Assembly (NCBI RefSeq): GCF_047511655.1
Contig: NC_133398.1
Location: forward strand, 111,802,332-111,866,331
Direction of reading: 5' to 3'
DNA length: 64,000 nucleotides
Origin: Castor canadensis
Lineage: Eukaryota > Chordata > Mammalia > Rodentia > Castoridae
The position numbers were made by a program, and so were the translations under genes. The first letter of the stretch is position 1; each line of letters opens with the position of its first letter. The notes under the pieces are model-generated. The model ran no database searches and had not been told where the DNA came from. It saw nothing but the letters and a program-made list of their open reading frames with translations. This document shows, piece by piece, positions 11,981 to 23,119 of this stretch.

Positions 11981-12962
11981 TGATTTGCCTTCCCATGTAA
12001 CTTGGCATTTTTCTTTTAATTTTCAATTTGTTTTGTTCTGTAAATTTAGTATTTAACTATAACCTGATATGGGGATATTTTCCAATTATGGTCACAACTG
12101 CAATAATCTTAGAGGTAAAGTGACCAAAGATAATATTTGTGAGCTAAGTAAATGTTATTTAATAAGTAAAAGGATTAGACAAATATGAAAAATAATTGTG
12201 GAGAATAACAGGAAAAAATTAAAACTGTAGAATAAGATGGCAACACAAATTGAAGTGGGGATAAAAAAAGAAGTGGTAGAGAACATAGAGCTAAAGATAA
12301 ATTAATAAAAAAAATTAACCAGCAAGCAAACCAAATGAGAATAAAGTCTTTTAAAAGTGCCAAGATAAGAAAGAAGTAGTAAGCAACAAAGAAAACTTAT
12401 CTAACTGAACAAAAATAATAAAAGTAGAAAGAAAAATTAGGAGAGAGGACAAGAAAATTAAAAATTGGCATTAAAATCTAAGTGTGTACATTCATATCCA
12501 AAATCCCTGCACTCAGAGGACTGAGGCAGGTGGACCTTAGCCTGGAGACCAGCCTGGAGCTTGTGGGGAGATCACCTTGAAAAATAAAATAAAGCAGGAT
12601 AAAATATGATAAGAAATAAGATATTAAAAGAAGAAATAAGAGGGAAATATTTAAAAAAGGGAAAAATTATAAAAATAGAATAAAATTTTATGTTTAAATA
12701 TATGAATCTAATGATTTGATTCATAAAATCTCTCTATGTAAACAAACAAAAAAAATACCATAAATGCAGGAAATAAAATGAAAATGATTTTTTAAATAAA
12801 AAAAGAACGTTTTCCACTTCTCTAAGGAAGTCAAAAGCATGGACAGTGAAAGATTTCAGCTAAGATTACTGGCAGCAGTTTCTCTGACCACTTTGGCTAT
12901 GTGCCACCTAGAGGGAGCAGATTGCAGGGCTCTTCGAGTTTGCTTTTATTTGTGACACTCTA
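11981..12962. other. AT-rich spacer holding one B1-like SINE
   Basis: This AT-rich DNA has no recognisable gene. The only recognisable part is the B1-like element at 12488-12600. The segment 12840-12960 is less AT-rich, but I cannot assign it. Confidence 0.4.
12488..12600 (+). mobile_element. B1-like (7SL-derived) SINE, sense
   Basis: The order CAAAATCCCTGCACTC, GACTGAGGCAGGTGGA, GAGACCAGCCTGGAG followed by an A-rich tail matches the B1/Alu left-monomer pattern. Here it occurs without an attached ID half. It is diverged. Confidence 0.75.
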
Positions 12963-13185
12963 CATGCTTTAATTGTAGAAATGAAAAGCATGTAATAGTT
13001 CCTGCAATTTTATTGTTTTTGCAATGCTTCATTATTTCCTAATATTCATTGGCTTACCTACTCTTCTAGTGACATTGTTTTTCATATTCTCATTGTTGTG
13101 TTTTTCTTCCTCGTTGGAGTATAGGATTGTTTTAAGTATCTTCTGTAGTGCTGGATTTGTGATCATGAATTAATTTTATAAGTTT
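12963..13185. repeat. Local direct duplication, copy B (223 bp)
   Basis: This is the second copy of 11612-11831, 1.35 kb downstream, same orientation. It carries an extra 3 bases inside a TTG/TGT run near 13098. The flanks show no A-rich tail and no obvious target-site duplication, so it does not look like a retroposition product. A template-switch or small segmental duplication is more likely. Confidence 0.9.
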
Positions 13186-13949
13186 ATAAGGCTATGGTTT
13201 ATGGGTAGAGTGGGATGCCATTACTTTGGCCTGCCCTGCTCCACAAGACCAGGTGAAATGGAATGCAAGCTTTCCACCAGCTGGTCCTGGTGTCCATTGC
13301 CAGCAAATGTCTGGTCATGTGTTGTGGAAGCCCTGTGGAGATGCGGTAATTCCTTTCTTTATCGAACTCCCATGCTCCCCCCTCCTGGTCTCCAACATTT
13401 TTAGCTTACATTCTGCACATAATTTTTTCCAACAGCTTCTTCTCCTTCCTGAAGCTTTCACAACTCCACACCTCCCTGTGACTCTGACTGTTTTCCCACT
13501 GCATGGAGCTTTCCTTAAGTAGACCAGCTCTTCAGGGAAGAACTTGGTGTATCAGCAATTGATCATTGTTAGAACATCCCGAATACAAGACAATGCAGGA
13601 ATATGTGTTTCCTACAGTTTCATAATCAGATAGGAGCCTCTTAAAATGGGTTCCTTTCCCTGAACTATGACCTAGGGTCAGAAGGGAAAACCTTCCCAGT
13701 GCAGATTATAGGAGCCCTGTTTAGTTAAGCCATGATTCTGGCCATTACTGTGACCAGTGTTAATTGTTTTTTCTGAGTCTTTCCTTCTTTCTTTTGTCCC
13801 AGTCCCTGATTTTTGCTGTTGTGCTTCTGTGAGCTCTAGATGCTGGAATTTTGTTCCTCTGCCTCCATCCTCTGTTCTAAAGTCTTCGTTCATTTTGGTT
13901 TTGTTTGCTTTTATCTCTATTTCTGTTTCTGGTTTTGCTCTTTGTTGAT
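13186..13949. other. Intergenic spacer, nothing firmly recognised
   Basis: The base composition is more balanced than upstream. Short overlapping open frames (under 115 codons) exist on both strands, but none matches a protein I know. Part of it may be an old L1 5'UTR. The last bases run up to the NLK retrocopy target-site duplication. Confidence 0.35.
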
Positions 13950-13964
13950 AAAAGATTAAATGTG
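13950..13964. repeat. Target-site duplication, left copy, of NLK retrocopy
   Basis: AAAAGATTAAATGTG here is repeated without mismatch at 18353-18367. The upstream junction reads TTGAT/AAAAG, whose complement is TTTT/A, the preferred cut of the L1 endonuclease. Confidence 0.9.
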
Positions 13965-15102
13965 GATCCGGCTTTGCTAGGGGAGGTGAGGCGGCGGCCA
14001 AAGAGAAAGCGGCCATGGCGGCTTAAGCAGCAAGCAGCGCCACAGGGACGGAAGCCGGGTGCTGGGGGCGGGGGTAGACAGAGCAGCCTTGAGCCCTGTA
14101 GGTGCCATCGCGCGGGGGACCCACCCCCTCTCCCCCCCAACCCTCAGCAGAAGCAGCCAGCCATGGGGGCAGGAGTCAGCCCGCTTCCGACCTTACTCCT
14201 TCAGCCTCCCGGGGCTCCTGTTCTTTGGCCTGGGGACCCTAACCTTCTCTCGGGGCGGTTCCCTGTGTTTGGGCGTCTGCGTGCTGTCCACTGCTCTTTC
14301 ATTCCTCCCTGCACCTCCTTACCTTCACTTTTGCCCTGCTTCTCTTTTTCCTTTCTTCCCTGCTTGTGGCCTCCTCTCCTCACTATCCCTCCAGCCTCCT
14401 TCCCTGGCACATTTTGCCCGAGAAAGTTTGGTTTATCCACCCCCTCAAAAAAAAATCAGGTCAACCAGATTAGGAGTAGGGGGAGATGTAGGAAGGCCTA
14501 AGAGTTCAAGGTGGGGGGGAGCTGAAAGCTGGTTTCCCTGAAAATTTCCCCCATGTTTGATACAGGGTGGTTGGACATATAGATATATAGATATATAGAT
14601 AGATAGATAGATAGATCTATATATATATAATTTATATTTCTAAATTGTATTTTTGAGGAGGTGGTAGTGTTTAGAAAAGGATGTGGGAATGGAAGGGGTA
14701 GAGGAGTGAACCCTACAAAATTCCAAGGGTGGTGTGTTACCTGATCCTTTTTGTCCATGGAGTTCTGGGGACAGGGAGGTTTGGCCTTTATTCCCACATT
14801 CAAAGTTGAAACCGCCCCCCAAATTAAGAATGGAGTTTTAGTACCCACTTGTGGCAGGAATCGTGGGGGGAATGGGTCCTTTTTCCCTTTTTTTCCCCCT
14901 TTTTCTTTGGCAACCCACACCCTTCCACAAACTCTCCCCCAAAAATTAAACACCAAGATCCTCTAACTGTTTGGAATTATGAAGACACAAAGCCAGTTCT
15001 GCTCTATGTTTTTTGAGGTGGAGTGAGTGGTTTTTCTTCAATTTGAATGGCCGAATGACAGCTTGACCCAGTTTGCTTTCCAATCAAAGGGCATTTTTTT
15101 GA
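13965..15102 (+). other. 5'UTR of the NLK retrocopy, CpG-rich
   Basis: The first 350 bases are GC-rich, with several CpGs in an otherwise AT-rich region, for example GGCGGCGGCC near 13990 and GCGCGGGGG near 14110. That fits the transcribed part of a CpG-island promoter carried in by the mRNA. A minimal upstream frame ATGGCGGCTTAA lies at 14014-14025. An AGAT/AT microsatellite (14577-14630) interrupts it. Open frames crossing this part (13905-14501, 14059-14541) are not conserved proteins that I recognise. Confidence 0.75.
14577..14630. repeat. (AGAT)n/(AT)n microsatellite
   Basis: Tandem ATAGAT and AGAT units pass into an AT run within the retrocopy 5'UTR. It would be polymorphic in a population. 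I cannot tell whether it came with the mRNA or grew afterwards. Confidence 0.9.
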
Positions 15103-15822
15103 ATGTCTCTTTGTGGCCCAAGAGCCAATGCAAAAATGGTGGCATCTTATAATGGCGGTACATCTGCAGCAGCAGTAGGTCACCACCACCACCATCACCA
15201 CCACCTTCCACACCTTTCTCCTCCTCATCTTCACCACCAACACCACCCTCAACACCATCTTCATCTGGGGTCAGCTGCTGCCGTGCACCCTGTACAGCAG
15301 CATACGTCTTCAGCAGCTGCCATGTTGAACCCTGGGCAACAACAGCCATATTTCCCATCACCAGCACGGGGTCAGGCTCCTGGACCAGCTGCAGCAGCCC
15401 CAGCTCAGGTACAGGCTGCTGCAGCTGCTACAGTTAAGGCGCACCATCATCAGCACTCGTATCATCCACAGCAGCAGCTGGATATTGAGCCGGATAGACC
15501 TATTGGATATGGAGCCTTTGGTGTTGACTGGTCAGTAACAGATCCAAGAGATGGAAAGAGAGTAGCACTCAAAAAGATGCCCAACATCTTCCAGAATCTG
15601 GTCTCTGGCAAGAGAGTCTTCTGGGAATTGAAGATGTTGTGTTTTTCTAAACATGATAATGTACTCTCTGCCCTTGACATACTCCAACCTCCACACATTG
15701 ACTATTTTGAAGACATATACGTTGTCGCAGAATTGATGCAGAGTGACCTACATAAAATTATCATCTCTCCTCAACCACTCAGCTCAGATCATGTCAAAGT
15801 TTTTCTTTATCAGATTTTGTGA
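15103..15822 (+). CDS. Surviving 239-codon open frame of the NLK retrocopy (probably not expressed)
   Basis: This is the uninterrupted part of the copy, from the native ATG to the first TGA. It would encode the His/Ala/Gln-rich N-terminal region plus the kinase N-lobe through the segment ending FLYQIL, just before the catalytic loop. A product would lack HRD, DFG and the activation loop, so it could not be a kinase. It could only act by binding. I see nothing showing transcription or translation, and annotate it only because the frame is long and complete at its N-terminus. Confidence 0.35.
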   Translation: MSLCGPRANAKMVASYNGGTSAAAVGHHHHHHHHLPHLSPPHLHHQHHPQHHLHLGSAAAVHPVQQHTSSAAAMLNPGQQQPYFPSPARGQAPGPAAAAPAQVQAAAAATVKAHHHQHSYHPQQQLDIEPDRPIGYGAFGVDWSVTDPRDGKRVALKKMPNIFQNLVSGKRVFWELKMLCFSKHDNVLSALDILQPPHIDYFEDIYVVAELMQSDLHKIIISPQPLSSDHVKVFLYQIL

Positions 15823-16655
15823 GGTTTGCAATATCTCCATTCAGCTGGCATTTTACATCGAGACATTAAGCCAGGGAATCTCCTTGTGAACAGCAACTGT
15901 ATTCTAAAGATTTGTGAGTTTGGATTGGCCCAAGTGGAAGAGTTAGATGAATCCTGGCATATAACTCAGGAAGGTGTTACTCAGTGTTATCGGGCTCCAG
16001 AAATCCTGATGGGCAGCCGCCATTACAGCAATGCTAATGACATCTGGTCTGTCGGATGTATCTTTGCAGAACTACTAGGATGAAGAATATTGTTTCAGAC
16101 ACAGGATCCCATTCAGCAGTTGGATTTGATCACAGATCTTTTGGTCACACCATCACTGGAAGCAGTGAAGACAGTTTATGAAGGTGCTAAGGCACATATA
16201 CTCAGGGGTCCTCATAAACAGCCAACTCTTCCTGTACTCTACACCCTGTCTAGCCAGGCTACACATGAAGCTGTTCATCTGCTCTGCAGGATGTTGGCCT
16301 TTGATCCATCAAAAAGAATATCTGCTAAGGATGCCTTAGCCCATCCCTACTGAGATGAAGGACGACTAAGATATCACACCTGTATGTGTAAATGTTGCTT
16401 TTCCACATGTATAGGAAGACTTTATACCAGAGATTTGAGCCTGTAACCAATCCCAGATTTGATGACACTTTTGAGAAGAACCTCAGTTCTGTCTGTCAGG
16501 TTAAAGAAATTATTCACCAGTTCATTTTGGAACAGCAGAAAGGAAACAGAGTGCCTCTCTGCATCAACCCTCAGTCTGCTGCTTTTAAGAGCTTTATTAG
16601 TTCCACTGTTGCTCAGCCATCTGAGATGCCCCCATCTCCTCTGGTGTGGGAGTAA
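15103..16655 (+). pseudogene. NLK: NLK coding region, broken by three stops and one frameshift
   Basis: The start ATG opens the NLK-specific N-terminus with a His-rich run (15178-15258), Ala/Gln-rich segments and then the kinase domain. Recognisable motifs are the Gly-rich loop GYGAFG (15508-15525), the VALKK lysine (15571-15573), HRDIKPGN (from 15856), a TQE activation loop (15964-15972) and YRAPE. Lesions are TGA at 15820-15822, TGA at 16081-16083, TGA at 16351-16353, and loss of one T near 16434-16437 shifting the last 70 or so codons, which end at TAA 16653-16655. The first two stops fit CGA-to-TGA decay of arginine codons. The Mg-binding DFG is EFG (GAG at 15916-15918) and a Gly-loop valine is Asp. 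The alanine run after the HTSS segment is shorter than I expect for NLK. Confidence 0.95.
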
Positions 16656-16967
16656 CAGTGGAGTATAATGTACAACTGAAGATGTAATGTAGCTTTCCAC
16701 TGGAGTCTGGGATTTGCAATTCTGGAGGTTAATCATGCTTGTACTGTAATTTTACTAATGAAGTTTTAAATTAACAACCACTACTTATATGATATGAATT
16801 GTAAAGTGGTTGTGCTTTTAGAAGAAAAAATATTTTACCCAGAGTTGCACGTTTTATGAAATTAGTGCAGCTGTTAAGGCTCACCTCAGATCAAAAGAGA
16901 ATTGAACCAAATTTGGGAGTTGGGGTTTTTTTTTTGTTTTTCTTTTTTTAAAAATGAAGTGAGATTG

Positions 16968-17006
16968 TACACACACACACACACACACATACACACACAC
17001 ACACAC
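16968..17006. repeat. (CA)n microsatellite
   Basis: About 18 CA units with one TA interruption, within the NLK retrocopy 3'UTR. Confidence 0.93.
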
Positions 17007-17287
17007 GACAGTCATACATTTTGATATTTGAGCCATTCCTAAAGATTTGGTGTTTTCTAAAAGTAAAGAATCTAGAAACCTTGCCTGTGACCAATCTTGG
17101 AGCCACATGAGCTGTTTGTGGCTGCACCTGGTGGGGGGAAGGGGCATGCCACCTAATGATCAAGCCCTATAATTAGCTTCTTGTTAGAGCAGTGATGGTG
17201 ATGTGTGCTGTCTAAAATCCAATGTTGTGGGTAGAGAGAATGATTTTTGTGACTAGGAAACTAAACTTTTGTTTTTCCTTACCCAGT

Positions 17288-17315
17288 AAAAATAAATAAA
17301 TAAATAAATAAATAT
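17288..17315. repeat. (AAAT)n microsatellite
   Basis: Six to seven AAAT units lie in the NLK retrocopy 3'UTR. Confidence 0.9.
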
Positions 17316-18328
17316 ATTTAATCTATTTTTATTAGAAGTTTTTCTGCTCTTTCTTACATAAAAGAACCCCAAGCATGCATCTTTCATGTGTGTAAATAAT
17401 TCATTTCTGGGCTAATTTCAAAAGAATCCCAACATTGCTGTATAGAGAAAGAACTAGCTTGCACATTTTAGGTCTGTGAAATTTTGTGTGACTTTTCCTG
17501 CACTGGACAGTGAAAAATAATAAAAGATAAAAACAAATTTAAAAAAAATTAAAGCCACAAAAAAAGGCACATAGGGAATTATGTCAAATGTGTTTGTGTC
17601 CTTAGGTAAAGCTGTGGGAGTCTTGAAATATCACAGTAGTAAATAGCTTATACTTTTTGACAAATTCTTTTCTCTGTTGGGACACTGAGCTCTGTGAATA
17701 TGTATATATGAATGCCGGTCAAAGGCCTCTACCTTCTGGAGCTACACAACTTGGCTTGTTTACCGCTACATGCTGATGATGACTATTTTTTTTAAATTCA
17801 ATGTAGAGACTTGAAACTTGAATGTCCCTTCCAAATTTTATATTAAAAATAAAAAGACAAGAGAATTGAAGATCGTTTTTCACCTGTACAAGGAGGACTA
17901 ATGGATCATCTTAAATTGGTCTAGAAAAAACCTTGGTATGTGTTATGGACAATTAACTGTTAAAGTTACTGTAAATTATCTGTATTTAGCAGAGTATTTT
18001 CATCTTGAGTGATCTTAGCTGAATCTGAAGACTATTAATAAGTTATGTTTGGAAGTTTTAACTTCAATGAAGTAATTATTTGCTGTGAAAGAAACAAATA
18101 TTGAATTACTAAACAAAGATGGTGCAATATCTTTGTTTTTTTTATGAGTCTCCTGAGAATCAACCCAACTGAAGCGTTTCAATTCACTTGAATGAGAAAT
18201 GTGTTTAGTATCAAAAGAGCCCGAGAAGGCACTGGTGTGAAAGGTACAATCTTAGAGGTTGGTCAGTTACTGTAGCACACTTTCTGGTCACTTTGTACAA
18301 TGTAGATTTGAGGTACAGTGGTGAAAAC

Positions 18329-18334
18329 ATTAAA
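18329..18334 (+). terminator. Polyadenylation signal ATTAAA of the retrocopied mRNA
   Basis: ATTAAA lies about 10-20 bases upstream of the A-rich tail (18345-18352) that abuts the right target-site duplication. This is the usual spacing for a mammalian cleavage signal and its common variant hexamer. It supports an mRNA intermediate. Confidence 0.8.
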
Positions 18335-18352
18335 TGTGACATTTGAAAAAGA

Positions 18353-18367
18353 AAAAGATTAAATGTG
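18353..18367. repeat. Target-site duplication, right copy, of NLK retrocopy
   Basis: Identical 15-base partner of 13950-13964, directly after the A-rich tail. Confidence 0.9.
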
Positions 18368-18895
18368 TTTGCAATTGAAACTGCAGTGTGTGTTTTCTGA
18401 GGCTTTTGTTCTTTATTTCACCTCAGCCCCACCCTCCACTATATATGTTCTCTCCATATACACAGGTGGTCTTTCTCTTCCTCTGTTCCACTATTCAAAT
18501 TATTTATTTTTTATAAGAAAGATCTGAGTTTTTGCTACTCATACTTCAGCACCTTTCTTTAGTCATCCACCTGAAAGAGCAGTTGCTCTCCAATTGTTCT
18601 GGCAGAGATGCCAGACAGCAGGGGGTGCTTTTCAGCTACCTTCTGCCTCTAACTCTTCTTTTTAAATCTACTTTTAATTAGCTTTCTAAGAATTTTTTTT
18701 TTGGAAAGAATTTTGCTGACTGAAGAGCATTATTAAGCAAACTATGTATGGATAATAATCAGTACATATAAATGAAATTTAAGTTAAGTCTACTGAATTG
18801 TTAGGTTTTCCTATTTTTGAAGCCAATTGTTGTTTCAACAATATTATAAGAATCTCTGTGTAACTTCAGTATTTCCTAATAACTTCTTTTGCCAA

Positions 18896-19045
18896 AACAC
18901 TGGTGGTTCATGCCTCTAATTCTAGCTACATGTGAGGCTGAGAATAGGAGAATCAAATGGACTGGGGACTCAAGCAGTAGAGCACCTGCTTTGCAATGGT
19001 AAAATCCTGTGATCAGAATCTGGTCCTACTAAAAAAAATCTCAAA
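18896..19045 (+). mobile_element. Dimeric B1-ID-type SINE, sense, internally deleted
   Basis: The B1-like opening (GGTGGTTCATGCCTCTAATT, TGTGAGGCTGAGAATAGGAG) passes directly into an ID-like half (GGACTCAAGCAGTAGAGCAC, CTGCTTTGCAA) and an A-rich end. The 3' part of the B1 half and its linker are missing. Confidence 0.75.
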
Positions 19046-20302
19046 TCCTCTTTTATGGTTTATAATTAAAAATGAAAATTACCTTCTTGGAATTATAAAA
19101 CCTAAACACCAAAGAAAATTGTTAGAACTAATAAGAACTGTATCCAGAAAGATCAACTGTTTTTTTCATAAAACAAAATTTACTTTAAGTTATAGTAATA
19201 CAAGTAAATCCATGATTTGAATTTACATAGTTTTACATAACATTAAAGTAGAATTTCATAATATTTTACTGACAATTTTGTCACATTGTATGACAGGTAT
19301 TAATCAATATTTTATATATGTTTAAAATTTCTCACTTGACTTGAAAAATTGCCACATGTGTTTATTGATGTTTTCTTATCACTAAGGTTATGAATTATGT
19401 TGGGTGATATATACTTTATGTGGAGGTTCCTCCCTAATCAATTTTACATGCTGTTCTTGCTGTGCTCTAATGGATCTTTTATTTTCATTATGGTAATATG
19501 TGACAGGCAATCAATATGTTGGTCCCAAATTCCTCTTCCTTGGTATTCTTGCAATTTTGCAACCCTCTTTCTTTGAGTGTGAGATGGATTTAATCTTCTA
19601 ATGAATATGGTATGGTAGAAGTGGTAGTACTTCACCTCTGAATTTAGGTTATATAAATACTGGGATTTACTTCTAAATTATTTTCTCTAGATGGCTTTTA
19701 GACTGCTTCACCTTGTCTTGAGACAGAGAGACCCATGTGAATAAGCTTAGATGCATAAATATTTACCATATAAATTAATCTTCCCTCATAAACACTTTGA
19801 GAGGATGAAAGTCCCTGTTAATACCTAAACTGCAGCCTCAAAAAGCCCTGAGACAGAGGACTCAGCTGAACCAATCCCAGATTCCTGAACCATGGAAGTT
19901 GAAAGGGTACTTATTCATATTTTTAAACTGCTCATTTGGAAGCAATTTGTTATGTAGCTTTAGATAACTAATCCACAGAGATTGGCTTACTTTTCACCAA
20001 ACCCATCACCTTGATACTACTTAGGTTATATTCCTAAACCCATTCTATTGCTATGATTTGGTCTGGCATGAAAAGTTGGCCTGTAAATTGTTCAGTATAT
20101 CAAACCCTGGCTCCTAGATTTCAATTTGTCATATAGGTGTCAATACTGAGAGCAACACTGGATGCCACATGTTGAAGAAGTCAAAGCTTCTGTCAAACTG
20201 GGCTACTGAACACCTGTTTGAAACAATACATTTTTAGGTGCTGGTTTGATTTTACTTGAGAAAGAATTAAAAGTATTATACTAAGTATTGGAGCAAATAG
20301 GG

Positions 20303-20570
20303 TTGCAATGCAAATTGTGTAAGGGGCCTTCCATAACTTATATGCAGATTATGATCCTAACAATGGAGTTCCTACCCCATCAGAAATAGCCACCTTTAAA
20401 TCACTTCACCACAGTCAGTGACTTATCATCCCCTCAAAGGAAAATCGTACTCAATCCCAGCTGGTCTCAGATTCAGGAGGACAGGTCACAGAAGTTCTTC
20501 ATTTGGAACTCAACCAGGCCATGGCTTATGCATCTTTATTTCATGTGCTCCAACATTGTAACTTACAAAA
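20303..20570 (+). other. Possible decayed coding segment, family unknown
   Basis: One plus-strand frame from about 20331 reads as protein-like text (for example ADYDPNNGVPTPSEIATFKS) with stops at intervals, and protein-like text also appears at about 20890-21010. I do not recognise the family. It could be a fragment of an old processed pseudogene or of a transposon gene, or chance. Confidence 0.2.
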
Positions 20571-23119
20571 AAACACTTTAACCATAAATATACAGTGTTC
20601 CTGATTTCATGTAAATAAAATCTTAAATTGTCATGGTAACCCTTTAGAATTGTAAGCAGTTTGTTGGAAATTCAGGTTGCTGACAGAAACTCTACCTCTC
20701 AGATGACTCCTGAAATGAGGGCAGTCCAATGGGGAATCAGGCCTTCAGCCTGTGGATTCTGAACTCACTCCAGATGGTTATCATTAGAATGGCTTTACAG
20801 TTGCTGCAATTTCAAAATATTGGTAGGCCTACACACCATAAACCATATTCTATGAGCAAGAGATCCTAGGAAGGATGATTTATTAGCTGAAAGTACTTAG
20901 TACTTAGATGACATCCAATAAATTATTACTTTGGAGATTCATGGTAAATCCACTGCAGCCTTTGAAGACAGAGACCACTGGTTCTATCCTGAGATTCAGA
21001 CCAACTTTTGAAGGACAGAAATACAGCAATTCCCAGGAAGTGCTATTTTCTAAATAGAAGTGGATACCATCCCTACTCAGAGCCTTTGGCAACCCATGCA
21101 TACAGACAGTGAATGATTACTGAGTGTGCAGCATTGGTTGGAATCAATAAAATTTTAAAATCAGAAAAACAGATTAATTGGCCTAAAGTTAGAAGAGTGA
21201 AATATGAAAATAATAAAAATGGTGTGCAAAGTGTTATATAGATATATCTTCAGGAAAATTTCTGAATAAATGACAAGAAGGAAAAAGTCAATGACATGAA
21301 ATTTAAGTAAGCCAATGTAATTTTTTAAAAATTATAATATTTCACTTTAAAAAGACCCTCATTATGAGTCAGTACAATAGGTAATTTATTACAACACAGT
21401 TAATCAAGCAAGCAAATAAATAAAATAGATTTCTATACCTTTCTCATACAATGTTCAAAGGAGATATTTATTCCTTTTTTCATCTACATTGATATAGTTT
21501 TATCTTAGAGTTGTAGTATAGCAATAATTTAAGAATGTAATTACTGTCAAAAGTGACAAAGAAAAGCAGAAAAACTCAAAATACAATGACTTCATTTCTC
21601 CTCCAGGAAGAACTATAAATATTTTATTGTAATCATTACAAAAACATCAGCTCAGATTGGCTATAAATGCATTCTGTCCACTTTTCATCCAAAGAAAAAT
21701 AGAATTCTCGGGTGTTTCGGGGGGTATGATTTACTGAGTGTTTAAAAGCTGGTTGGACACTATTTATCATCCATCACTCATGGAGTTCTTACAAATACAA
21801 TTAGAGATTCACTATTCACTATTACAAAGGAAATGAAACCAAGCCGCCAAATCATTCCCAGACACAATCTTTCTCCATTCACTCACTCTTGTACTCATTA
21901 AGCATGGAATAATAGTCACATAGAATGACAACAATATTCTGGGATATAAAGATTGTCATACTTTTTAAGAAACTCTTCACATTTGAATGTGCTTAATTTT
22001 TTTTCAAGTTCCTATTCTATCAGCATCATTGAAAAATTTACGTTATACTCAACATCATTTCATTATTGAAATTTCATATTTCATCAAATATTTGTTTCCT
22101 TGCAATGTGTAAACATTCAAAATACAAATTTTCCATCAAACAGATATGAAGGATTTTCACACAGATATTACTACATTAATAATTTTCTTATATCTTCACA
22201 TTCCAGATATTCTAAAATCATTGTAGGAAATCCCTAATGTATGGCATTTCAGTAATAATTCAATGATAATTTCTAATAATCAATTTCAAATTTAAAACTA
22301 TATTTACCCAAAGAAACTAAGTGGAAAATGTTAAATAAAATATGTCAGTCTATTTAAATATATATTATGTTTGAGCTACTAAGGAATGTGACACATTACA
22401 CTCAAGACAAATTATTTGAAACTTACTACAATTTCAAATAATGCTCATACATCATATTAAGTTTAATAAATGCATAAAAATACTTTAAATGGAATCTAAG
22501 AATGCCATTGATTGTTGCACATCTTTGGTGTAATTTTTAGGAATAGCATAATGAACATATGTGTGATATGTATATTCCCTATTGCATTATTTGTTTCTGT
22601 TTGTAAATTTCTAGAGCATCATTAAGTGCCAGATATAAAGCAGTATCTCAATATTCTAATAATCCCATGACTAAAGAAAATACATATTATTGATCAATTT
22701 TATCAAGGTTTATGTTAAGTGATTGTATTTCAAATTCTATAGATGGCTTCAAAGTCCATCATTTAGTCTTTATTACACATTTTAATATGTTCATGAGCAT
22801 AAGATAATCAGTTCTATTATTGTTTTTTGCAAAATTCCTCACTTACATTTTTCTTGAGCTACTAATAATATCATAATCTCACTAGTTTTCTACCTAGAAC
22901 ATTTAGTTGTCAATGACTCTTCTGCAATTTACACATAAAGGGAGTCACCAAATACTGGTGTTCTGGCTTAATTATAACCAATTAAACAAGTTTTGTTCCA
23001 GCCACATGCTAAAATGCGGTGTATATTTTCTCAAAGTTCTGGCCAGATTTTCTGATTTGCCAATTTCTCTTATAATCTTATTCCCTTCTTGGATAAGGGG
23101 ATTACATGAGGAGTTTATC

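Larger units (their letters stand above)
13965..18352 (+). pseudogene. NLK: Processed retrocopy of NLK (Nemo-like kinase) mRNA
   Basis: This 4.4-kb block carries the whole structure of a spliced mRNA: a GC- and CpG-rich 5'UTR (13965-15102), an intronless NLK coding region (15103-16655), a long 3'UTR (16656-18352), an ATTAAA signal at 18329-18334 and a short A-rich tail. Perfect 15-bp direct repeats flank it. The parent gene encodes a proline-directed MAPK-like serine/threonine kinase acting in Wnt and TGF-beta signalling, and is split by introns. The coding region here has three in-frame stops and one frameshift, so no full kinase can be made. The 5'UTR seems to reach close to the original cap site, which is unusual since most L1-made copies are 5'-truncated. 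Confidence 0.93.
16656..18352 (+). other. 3'UTR of the NLK retrocopy
   Basis: AT-rich sequence follows the coding stop and ends in the ATTAAA signal and A-rich tail. It contains a (CA)n repeat (16968-17006) and an (AAAT)n repeat (17288-17315). The end is defined by the target-site duplication at 18353. There is no other insertion inside it that I can see. Confidence 0.8.
18368..23119. other. AT-rich intergenic DNA, one SINE, otherwise unassigned
   Basis: This 4.7-kb stretch is AT-rich and holds no gene I can support. A degenerate SINE lies at 18896-19045. The part at 20300-21110 is less AT-rich and reads in places like decayed coding sequence, but I could not name a family. Confidence 0.45.

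Noticed and set aside
13905..14541. Open frames of 198 and 160 codons in the NLK retrocopy 5'UTR
   Set aside because: They overlap in different frames in a GC-rich, stop-poor UTR and end in low-complexity sequence. I recognise no protein.
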